Shown here: piece by piece, positions 57,520 through 64,000 of the stretch
Position numbering within the stretch: the stretch's first letter is position 1
How the letters are laid out: every line of letters starts with the position of its first letter
DNA from: Rhynchopus sp. YZ270_cl-10
Lineage: Eukaryota; Euglenozoa; Diplonemea; Diplonemida; Diplonemidae
NCBI GenBank assembly: GCA_964035575.1
Contig: OZ037896.1
Coordinates: 1 to 64,000 of the forward strand
Length of the DNA stretch: 64,000 nucleotides
Reading direction: 5' to 3'
The notes under the pieces: generated by a model
Database searches by the model: none
Told to the model about the DNA's origin: nothing
Seen by the model: the letters and a program-made list of their open reading frames with translations, nothing else
Translations under genes and position numbers: made by a program

Positions 57520-57552
<33 letters not shown>
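56379..57552. repeat. Three inverted-repeat units embedded in (GT)n tracts
   Basis: GT microsatellites lie at about 56379-56435, 56660-56740, 57086-57164 and 57522-57552. Between them sit three copies of a unit, 56436-56625, 56741-57051 and 57165-57486. Each begins GGGGGTCTCTTTAGGATAAA and ends TTTATCCTAGAGACCCCC, a terminal inverted repeat of about 24 bp, followed by GGCGTAGCAAAGCTAC and then the next GT tract. The first unit lacks about 120 internal bases present in the others. No protein is encoded; the units look like small non-autonomous elements amplified in tandem with the microsatellite. Confidence 0.85.
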
Positions 57553-57555
<3 letters not shown>

Positions 57556-57939
57556 ACATGTCTTTAGTAAAAACTAAAACTGATGTTGAAAGTATTTGTC
57601 AAGAATCTTGCTTCACACATGGAACATGTAAAATGACATGTGCCACATGTAAAAGTTACATGTAAAGCACATGTCAAAAGCACATGTCATGTCATTGACT
57701 TCACCGTCGTGTGGGGTGCGGGTTGGGGGTCGTTTCGAGAAAAAGAAGGAGGGGGAAGGCTTTCTTTATTTTGGGGAAAGTCGCAATATGAACCTCCATC
57801 GCAAACGGCAGAAAAAGAAATAAGGGGCGCAAAACATTAGAAATCCGTACACACGCATCTCACGATGGTGCATTTTATTTTTCCAACAACAATTAAAGAA
57901 GATATTGAACGCTACACAAAGCACCCTACAGACAACCTT
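57553..57939. other. Intergenic region with ACATGT cluster
   Basis: No gene. The palindrome ACATGT occurs about seven times between 57556 and 57695. GCGCACATGTCTTTAGTAAA at 57553 resembles the family A right end. 57715-57790 shares AAAAAGGAGGGGGAAGGCTTT wording with the inverted-repeat units to its left. The part nearest 57939 is the presumed 3' UTR of DNAAF6. Confidence 0.5.
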
Positions 57940-58620
57940 TCAAATCAGCTTCGTCACGCCTTGCTGCGACTTGTCCACCACGAGGGTGATGTTCATTCTT
58001 TGCTTATCCTTTTCCCACTTTGCGGAGCCTTTGTTCTCTAGCACAGGCTTCTGCAGGGGCAGGAGGAGGCGGTAGTGCGGAGAGCGCAGGTCGACGGTGT
58101 CTGCCTTGATGTCGAGATGGATGTCCTGTGCGGAGTGCTCCTTGGGCATCGACACACGCACCACCATCTCCTCGCAGCACGCAGAGGAAGGGTCCTTCTC
58201 ATAGTCGAGCCCAAGGAAGACGTCGCTGGACCCGACTGCCTGCCTGAACAGCACCTCATGGTCAGGCCTCGCCCGCGTCTCGTACGCACTGACCGCACAC
58301 TGGTCGACCTCGTCTGCGTCCCAGATGTCGCCCTCTGCAATAGTGATCTTCTTCTTCTGCTTGCTGAAGCTGACACCACCCGTGCCCGTATTGTCCTGCT
58401 TCGGCCCTACCCCAGCAGGTGTCACCATAGTGTCTGCAGGCGGCGCTGCAGGCTCCTGACCAGCAACGCTCCCAGAGAACCCTGTCACGCGCTTGCCCTC
58501 TGCGCGTGCGGACTCCCACTCACGTTGCGCAGCACCCTCAGGGTCGCACATATCAACAAGACCCTGCATCTGGTTCATGTCCATCATGCCACCTAGCTCG
58601 CCACTGAGGTCCATGTTCAT
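57940..58620 (-). CDS. DNAAF6: Dynein axonemal assembly factor 6 (PIH1D3/Twister-like)
   Basis: 226 aa. The C-terminal half matches, from memory, the human DNAAF6 CS-domain region closely: DIWDADEV, RPDHEVLFRQAVGSSDVFLGL, CCEEMVVRVSMP, DIHLDIKADTVDLRSPHYRL and AKWEKDKQRMNITL align with DMWDVREI, VGTEDVFLGL, CCSELVAKIKLP and DIQIDIQETILDLRTP. The protein is an HSP90 co-chaperone of the PIH family that helps fold and pre-assemble axonemal dynein arms in the cytoplasm, so the organism builds motile flagella. Length (human about 214 aa) fits a complete gene. The N-terminus is Met/Gly-rich and variable, as usual. An AG follows a long pyrimidine tract only 2 bases before the ATG, compatible with trans-splicing. 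Confidence 0.88.
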   Translation of the reverse strand: MNMDLSGELGGMMDMNQMQGLVDMCDPEGAAQREWESARAEGKRVTGFSGSVAGQEPAAPPADTMVTPAGVGPKQDNTGTGGVSFSKQKKKITIAEGDIWDADEVDQCAVSAYETRARPDHEVLFRQAVGSSDVFLGLDYEKDPSSACCEEMVVRVSMPKEHSAQDIHLDIKADTVDLRSPHYRLLLPLQKPVLENKGSAKWEKDKQRMNITLVVDKSQQGVTKLI

Positions 58621-59103
58621 TGCTTTGTGTTTGAAAGGAGGGGATTTAAGAAAAGAAGGGGGAATAGGGAATGGGGGAAAGTGTAAATAAAGTGTCTGTA
58701 TTGTCGGGTGAGTGGTGTGGGTTTGACCAAAGAAAAGAACAGTAAATTGCTATCGAGAGAAAAAAGCGGGGTTGTGATGTGGATATGGTACTACGCTGTT
58801 CGTTGGTGCGTGACCAGAAACACTCATAACCATGCTGTCCCTCCAATCCATTCTGTGGCTTACATCTAAAAAAAATGCGGGAACCTCTTATTCCTTTTGG
58901 CGCAACACAACTGACAATATGAACGTGTCTCATGGACACAATACACAAAACCAATGCGCGTCGAGGGACACGCAATGGCACCGTAAAAAAAAACATGAAC
59001 GAGAGACCCCATTGCGCCTCTCTGCAACCACCCCCCTCTACCCCACATCCCACACACCCCTGCACGGAGCATATCCGTGCCCCCTCCCAAGCACCCCCCC
59101 TCC
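58621..59103. other. Intergenic region upstream of DNAAF6
   Basis: On the minus strand 58680-58630 is strongly pyrimidine-rich and ends in AG just before the DNAAF6 ATG. The rest, including the presumed 3' UTR of the 435-aa gene, has no recognised feature. A tract of C runs lies at 59025-59100. Confidence 0.5.
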
Positions 59104-60411
59104 CTACTGATAGGAAAGCTCGTTCGCAGCAAGGTGGGCAGGGACGAGGGCGAGAACTGTGCGGAGGCGGGCCTCTTTGTCGCTCCCTGGTACGTGCATC
59201 TCGCGCAGGCCACGAAGGAGCTCGTTGGAGAACTCCGCCTCGCTGCAGAAGAGGCCGTGGCGGAGCTTCAGGCCTACAACAGTCAGCAGCTCTGCGACAG
59301 GGTCCTCTGACGGCCGCTTCAGGTCAATCGCACGCTGCTCGATGCAGAGTGCACGCACACCTCCCGCAGCCACAAGACACTTCTGCACCCACGGCGCAGT
59401 CGGCTTCGCCGCAAACGCCTTCATCAACGTGGCAACCGAGAGACCTTCAGACAGCACAGCCTCCCCCGCAATCATGCGTGCCAATGCGGCCTTCAGTGCT
59501 GTTCCTGCTTCGCCGATGCGTATCGCGACAGCACGGTCCGCCTGCAGGAACGTCGCTGCGAAGGCTGCCCGCAGCAATGCTGCGTCGACTGCGCGGTGCA
59601 CCGCAAGCTCGATTTGAACCGGGTGCGTGTAGGCACCACTGCGCAGGCGTGTACGCACTGCGTCGAGGGTCGCCTCTGCAGGGTTCGCAATGTGCGTGCC
59701 GTTCGCTGTCTGCAGGAGCGGGTCCACCTCAGCACCACCAGACGTCTTGCGCGGGGTGCAGAAGTCGCCCTGTGTGTCCAGCAGAATGCAGCGGTCAACA
59801 AGCCTCAGCCACGCACCCCTCGGAACCGTTGGCACCGGTTCACCGCCACGAAGGCGCTTTGCGGGGCGCACAGAGAGGATGCGTGCAGGGACGTCGCACT
59901 GCTCGAAGATTGCAGGCAGGCATGCGTCCACCTTCAGAACGAGCGTGCGGTTTGCGTGGTAGCGGAGGAGTGCTGGGGTGTGCTGCTGTCCCCCGGGGGG
60001 TGTGAGGACGCGTTTGCTGGAGAGGACGAGGCTGCGTTCGGATCGCAGTGTGTGGTGTTCGGTGTCACAGAGCATACGCAGGACCGTGCTGCCTAGCTCT
60101 TGCAGCTGCACCTCGACCGCCTCCTGTGTGGTGTAGATGCCTGCGTTCAACCGCCCACCCACCGCCGCCAGCGCCTCACGGTACTCACTGAACGTCGCAC
60201 TCCCCTCTGCAGGCAGGTGCCCCCGGCACTCCAGCGGCGCCGTCTGCAGTGCCGCCTCCTGCTGGTCCACCAGCGCACGCACCGCCCGCACCACATGCTG
60301 CAGAGGAGCGTCGCAGGCACCAATGTGCCGTGCTACAGCATGTGTGCAGGGCCCGTCTTCAGCAGGTACCCATCCCTTAGCAAGCCCTGCTGACCACAGC
60401 ACTGCGGTCAT
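59104..60411 (-). CDS. Unrecognised 435-aa protein with a repeated helical motif
   Basis: A complete intronless frame from an ATG at 60411; a textbook acceptor (CTTCTTCTTCCACTCCCCACAG) ends 9 bases upstream. I do not recognise the family. There is no signal peptide or membrane helix. The protein is Ala/Leu/Arg-rich and probably mainly helical. Three segments share a pattern of L, two to three residues, G, aromatic residue and a following amphipathic helix: RLNAGIYTTQEAVEVQL (about 85-101), RLRSGAYTHPVQIELAV (about 260) and KLRHGLFCSEAEFSNEL (about 390). This spacing recalls the ZA-BC part of bromodomains (KLxxGxYxxxxEF), but the acetyl-lysine-binding residues are not evident, so I do not assign it. 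Strong codon bias and absence of stops support a real gene. Confidence 0.75.
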   Translation of the reverse strand: MTAVLWSAGLAKGWVPAEDGPCTHAVARHIGACDAPLQHVVRAVRALVDQQEAALQTAPLECRGHLPAEGSATFSEYREALAAVGGRLNAGIYTTQEAVEVQLQELGSTVLRMLCDTEHHTLRSERSLVLSSKRVLTPPGGQQHTPALLRYHANRTLVLKVDACLPAIFEQCDVPARILSVRPAKRLRGGEPVPTVPRGAWLRLVDRCILLDTQGDFCTPRKTSGGAEVDPLLQTANGTHIANPAEATLDAVRTRLRSGAYTHPVQIELAVHRAVDAALLRAAFAATFLQADRAVAIRIGEAGTALKAALARMIAGEAVLSEGLSVATLMKAFAAKPTAPWVQKCLVAAGGVRALCIEQRAIDLKRPSEDPVAELLTVVGLKLRHGLFCSEAEFSNELLRGLREMHVPGSDKEARLRTVLALVPAHLAANELSYQ

Positions 60412-61236
60412 TGTTTGACTCTGTGGGGAGTGGAAGAAGAAGTTGAAGAGATGAAAAGGATGTGAGTGTGCAGACGGATGGAAAGTTCATTCGCTCGCAA
60501 CCACCTGGATCTGCAAGAATGACGCAGTGAGAAGGGATCCTTTCCAATCGGTTTGCTTGTGCGCTCAAATCCGGACGAGAAAGAGTGTGAACTGCAATTG
60601 GTGTTAGCATTTGTGAATCAAACAGACAAAACGACTTCGTTGCTTTTGTTTTCCGTTTTGTTTGCCCAAAGCGCTGCCTCCAATCTTTTTAATACTGACA
60701 ACTAAAAGATGTTGTTGTAAAAAAGAGAAAATTTGAAAGACAAATGTGTCTCGCACACATGACACATCTACACGAAACAATGCACTGCCAACAAAATCTG
60801 GCCTTTTCTTGCGTTGTTTGAAGCAAAAACGGCATTTTATTACATTTAATTTTCGAAACTGTTGACAACTCCCGAGTTAGGTGAGGCAAACGATGGTTTG
60901 AGTGTAGACCCCCGAGGGCTGTGCTCCTCCTTCTTTTAGGTGACTAAGCACGAGAGGCTTTTGGGATTCTTTTTAAAACGTTTCTCTTTCTTTGTCCACT
61001 CCAACTCTTCCCTTGCATCATGCCACATGCATTAGTCGATGCATCGCCCTCCTGCCTACGAGGCTGACTATTAGTCAACGCTGTACAGTCCTCTATCGAT
61101 TATTCATAATTATTTTTTGAGGTGAAAAAAGAAATACAGAGGTAAAGGCGTCAAAAAAAAAAGCCTTCAACCCCGTCTCTGTGACCCGAAGCAGCGCCAA
61201 GAAGAAAGCACAGCTATTGGGAGAACATAAAACAGG
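60412..61236. other. Intergenic region left of the TA-flanked element
   Basis: Contains the leader of the 435-aa gene (pyrimidine tract 60425-60460 on the minus strand). No gene, RNA or repeat recognised in the remainder, which is A/T-rich around 60600-60900. Confidence 0.5.
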
Positions 61237-61238
61237 TA

Positions 61239-61501
61239 CCTACCCTCCCCCGTGTATATGTCCGGACCCATTTTGGTGTGTATATGTCCGGCACTTTCTG
61301 AAAAATCCGGACATATACACATATGAGCGGAGATGCCCTGCCAACGTACCGGACCGAAAGCTCGGAATGGGTTTTTGCTGCTGCACACTGTAGTATACTA
61401 CCTGATGTGCGGTATGTGCATATGTCCGAAAACACGTGTATATGTCCGAGCCTCGGCCAACACGGACATATGCACAGGACATATACACGGGGGAGGGTAG
61501 G
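61239..61501. mobile_element. Small TIR element (MITE-like) with TA target duplication
   Basis: 263 bp with perfect 25-bp terminal inverted repeats starting CCTACCCTCCCCCGTG and continuing to TATATGTCC. It is flanked on both sides by TA (61237-61238 and 61502-61503), the target duplication typical of Tc1/mariner-related elements. The motif GT(G/A)(T/C)ATATGTCC or its complement occurs seven times inside, in both orientations. No coding capacity, so it would need a transposase from elsewhere. Confidence 0.82.
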
Positions 61502-61503
61502 TA

Positions 61504-61723
61504 AGAACTAAACCTGTGTGTACCAAAAACCCCTAGGTAGGAAGGACTCCACCAAGCCCCAACACAGCCACTCAGACGTGCCTCTCGTGTATGTAAATAT
61601 GCATAGGTTTCGAACCGAGAAGTGAAAGTTGGTGCAAAAGAACGCAAATTGTTGCAAGATGAATATGCCTCACGTGCATGCACATCTAAGAAAGTGGGGG
61701 GAGGTCGCCAAAACCATCCCCCA
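61504..61723. other. Short intergenic region, presumed 3' UTR of the CUB-like gene
   Basis: No gene or repeat recognised. Confidence 0.4.
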
Positions 61724-63823
61724 CTAAACGGACACCACCTTGCAGCTTGTGTCCGCTACTACCCGTTCCGGCACCATCTCGGCCATCTCCTCTCCCTCCG
61801 CACTGCCACGATCTATCACAGACACCTCTGGAGCCACCTCCCCTCCTTCGCTTCTGGGTACCTCCGTCCCTGCCTTGAGCGCCTCGTGCACGCCTTCCTC
61901 CTCCCGCTTAGGCTTGGGCACAACCCACACGCACACCCCGCAGAGCAGCGCTACCGTGAGCACAGAGCACACGAGGATGACACCCTTCACTGTTGGGCCT
62001 GCGAAGGGGTCACTGCCAGGACCCAGATCGCGAACCTCAGGTGCGAGCGTGCCGTAGAGGCCAGAGCTGCGCAGCGCAAAGCCGTGCCCCGTGCCCTCCG
62101 CATCCGACACGAACACTACATAAAAGACACCTCCAACGCAGAGGGGGTACAGATCAAGCGGTGTCGCGTCCACGTCCCATGCGCCAGAGAGGTTTGCCTC
62201 CAGCCCCCACGCAGAGGTGAAGACCATAAGGCTGTCTGTACTGTGCAAGGCGAGACGGAGAATGCTTGTGTGCGTACCCGCAGAGGTGTAACAAGGGAAC
62301 GCCCAGCAGCGCCGTTCGTTGTTGCTGTAGGTGTCGTCTGGGGAGGGTGGGTGGAAGAGCGTGCCGTGTGGGATGTCTTCGCAGGCGTCGGGGGAGAGGT
62401 CGAACGGAGGTGTGACAGGGGCCGCAGTGAAGTCGGCTGTCCACTGCAGGTCGAAGCCTTTCCCCTTTGCACGCCGCACGCCGGTGGCGAAGCTGACCAT
62501 GACGTACTCATGTCCGGTGATGCGCTTTTCGCGTGCGCCATTGCCACGGAGCGTCATGAGGATGCCACTGTCGCCGTACACGTCGATGTAGTCCTCACCA
62601 CCGACACGAATGGATGAGAAGTGCAGCAGCACGGAGCCTTCCACCCGCATCACCCAGCAACGCGTGAACGGAAGTGTCGTAACCAGGTCCTCCGTCTCTG
62701 TGTGCGAGATGGACGGCGTGTCGTTGTAGACAACCGTGGTCTCCTCAGGACCACAGATGCGGTAGTCAGGAGGCGGTGCGGGGGTCACTTTGGAAAACTC
62801 TGCACCTGTCCAGGAGAGTGTGAAGCCGGCACCGATCTGGATGGAGTTGTACGCGATGATGAGGTGTGCTGTGCAGCCGACCGTGTACGTCGTGTCGGAG
62901 AGGAACGTCACGTTGACGGGGGCAATGCCGGGGACGTCGCTGATGATGCGTACAGGGCCGAGCTGGTGGAAGGTAAGGACCATCCCTGCAAGGCAGTCAA
63001 GCCGCCAGCAGCGGTGTTCGTGTTTGCCGAAGTCGCCTGCGTACTGCAGCGTCCGCCCCGCCACAGCTGTGCACGCATCCGGCGCAGGAGTCCCAGGCAT
63101 CGGTGTCGGCTCCTTCATGACCAACGCAAACCCGCCACCGTGCGCATCGCCGTTCGAAGAGAACGTCACAAACAAATAGTCTTCACACACCAGGTCCACC
63201 TCCAAGACCTGCCCGTCGTACACATCCGTGACATGAGCCAACAACCCATACGTGCTGCGTATCTCAACGTAATCCCCAGCCCCAAGCGAAATCTTATAAA
63301 AAACGACGGTATCATGGTGAAACTGGCTGGGGCACATCAACCGCCAACACCGATGCTGGTGTGGCGAGTACAACCCTTGTTCTGGGTACGCCAGGCCGAA
63401 GCCGTCAACTGAGGTGCAGTTTGTTGCTGGTGGCGGCGGTGGTGCGGGTGCCCACACAACGTCGAAGCTGCCGTTGTGTGTGTTGGAGTGCGACTCGAAG
63501 AGAATCATGAAAAAGCCGTCACATTTGAGGGTTTCTGTGGGCGGGACCGTGCCGCCTGCAGCCTCCACCTGGTCGTGCGTGCTGCGCAGGTTCACAGTGT
63601 CGCCTGCTCGCACATCAAACATAGTAAATCGCAACGTCAGCCACGCACTGCTGCAGTTGTGCCGCCAGCACGCCACCGTAGACCCATTGTAGCCCCCGCC
63701 TGCAGTGGGGTACTCCAAAGACACCGCATCCCCCAACGGTGTGCACTCCATGTGCGCAGGCAAAGGTGCCCCAGCTGCTTCAGCCGTGGACACTATCACC
63801 ACCGCACACAACAAGAGACGCAT
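61724..63823 (-). CDS. Single-pass membrane protein with five CUB-like modules
   Basis: 699 aa, intronless. A signal peptide (MRLLLCAVVIVSTAEA) is followed by five modules of about 110-130 aa starting near residues 25, 135, 245, 355 and 475. Each has an early Cys, then HRCWR-type Cys-Trp (ACWRHNC, RCWRLMC, RCWRLDC, RCWVMRV, RCWAFPC), a central D(Y/T)V-I/L-RST-like strand, and a late Cys before F(F/L)(M/V) and GGGFAL or GFDLQW. This matches the beta-sandwich and cysteine layout of CUB domains, which bind protein or carbohydrate ligands outside the cell. A membrane helix (VILVCSVLTVALLCGVCVWV, about 627-647) and an acidic cytosolic tail of about 50 aa follow. Together with the EGF-like protein it suggests an elaborate cell surface. 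Ligand unknown. Confidence 0.82.
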   Translation of the reverse strand: MRLLLCAVVIVSTAEAAGAPLPAHMECTPLGDAVSLEYPTAGGGYNGSTVACWRHNCSSAWLTLRFTMFDVRAGDTVNLRSTHDQVEAAGGTVPPTETLKCDGFFMILFESHSNTHNGSFDVVWAPAPPPPPATNCTSVDGFGLAYPEQGLYSPHQHRCWRLMCPSQFHHDTVVFYKISLGAGDYVEIRSTYGLLAHVTDVYDGQVLEVDLVCEDYLFVTFSSNGDAHGGGFALVMKEPTPMPGTPAPDACTAVAGRTLQYAGDFGKHEHRCWRLDCLAGMVLTFHQLGPVRIISDVPGIAPVNVTFLSDTTYTVGCTAHLIIAYNSIQIGAGFTLSWTGAEFSKVTPAPPPDYRICGPEETTVVYNDTPSISHTETEDLVTTLPFTRCWVMRVEGSVLLHFSSIRVGGEDYIDVYGDSGILMTLRGNGAREKRITGHEYVMVSFATGVRRAKGKGFDLQWTADFTAAPVTPPFDLSPDACEDIPHGTLFHPPSPDDTYSNNERRCWAFPCYTSAGTHTSILRLALHSTDSLMVFTSAWGLEANLSGAWDVDATPLDLYPLCVGGVFYVVFVSDAEGTGHGFALRSSGLYGTLAPEVRDLGPGSDPFAGPTVKGVILVCSVLTVALLCGVCVWVVPKPKREEEGVHEALKAGTEVPRSEGGEVAPEVSVIDRGSAEGEEMAEMVPERVVADTSCKVVSV

Positions 63824-64000
63824 TTCTTGTGCGTTTCTCTAATTGTTCCTGTGCATCCTGCTATAGTGTGTGTATAGGGTAAAGAGGGAAGAGGGGGAGA
63901 GCTAAGAGATTGGGAGGGAAGGTGGGGGTGGGGACGTCTTTGAGTGCTCGCACAGCAGCGAGGTTTAAAACAGTTAAGAACGGAACGGAACAGATGAAAA
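63824..64000. other. Upstream region of the CUB-like gene
   Basis: On the minus strand a pyrimidine-rich stretch (63930-63870) is followed by CTATAGCAG and GCACAG before the ATG at 63823, candidate splice acceptors. Nothing else seen before the window ends. Confidence 0.4.

Noticed and set aside
59104-60411. Bromodomain assignment for the 435-aa protein
   Set aside because: Only the L-x-x-G-aromatic spacing matches; the conserved Asn and ZA-loop Pro/Phe are not seen.

Overview
The window is nuclear DNA of a single-celled, flagellated eukaryote. It has spliceosomal GT-AG introns inside a transposon, a gene for the axonemal dynein assembly factor DNAAF6/PIH1D3, large secreted or membrane EGF-like and CUB-like proteins, and long satellite arrays. 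All six host genes recognised (42.9-63.8 kb) lie on the minus strand, appear intronless, and mostly have a pyrimidine tract plus AG close upstream of the ATG. This resembles the unidirectional, trans-spliced gene clusters of Euglenozoa (diplonemid or kinetoplastid relatives). That placement is inference; no marker in the window settles the species.

Layout. 1-5175: the end of a nearly perfect array of the 8-bp unit CGGGTTTG. 5176-15908: a complete-looking Helitron (rolling-circle DNA transposon) read on the minus strand. It has a small coiled-coil/zinc-finger gene and a large gene for zinc fingers, HUH Rep, Pif1-type helicase and OTU protease, spliced from four exons. 15909-20109: another CGGGTTTG array, 379-bp tandem repeats carrying the Helitron's left end, a cluster of strong hairpins, and a stretch of degenerate repeated motifs ending in the Helitron's right-end sequence. 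20110-30842: a second, almost identical Helitron, displaced by exactly 14,934 bp. 30843-31190: a third CGGGTTTG array. 31191 to about 32780: a broken, 5'-truncated LINE with a restriction-like endonuclease domain. 33.5-41.5 kb: dispersed repeats, two more satellites that also have 8-bp units (GAGCTGTG and ACAGGTGC), and a terminal-inverted-repeat element with another element nested in it. 42.9-50.9 kb: a giant EGF-like, Pro/Thr-rich membrane protein. 51.6-63.8 kb: a PH/TH1-like protein, an ankyrin-repeat protein, DNAAF6, an unrecognised 435-aa protein and a five-module CUB-like membrane protein, with small inverted-repeat elements between them.

Most striking points: Helitron-family units run head to tail with octanucleotide arrays at every junction, and a three-unit seed of the same octamer lies inside a Helitron intron; three satellites unrelated in sequence share an 8-bp unit; intergenic DNA holds a dispersed set of hairpins with C(GNA)G triloops, several with paired tandem G.A mismatches. 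Splicing, domain and repeat calls were made by eye from the sequence; no database search was possible.
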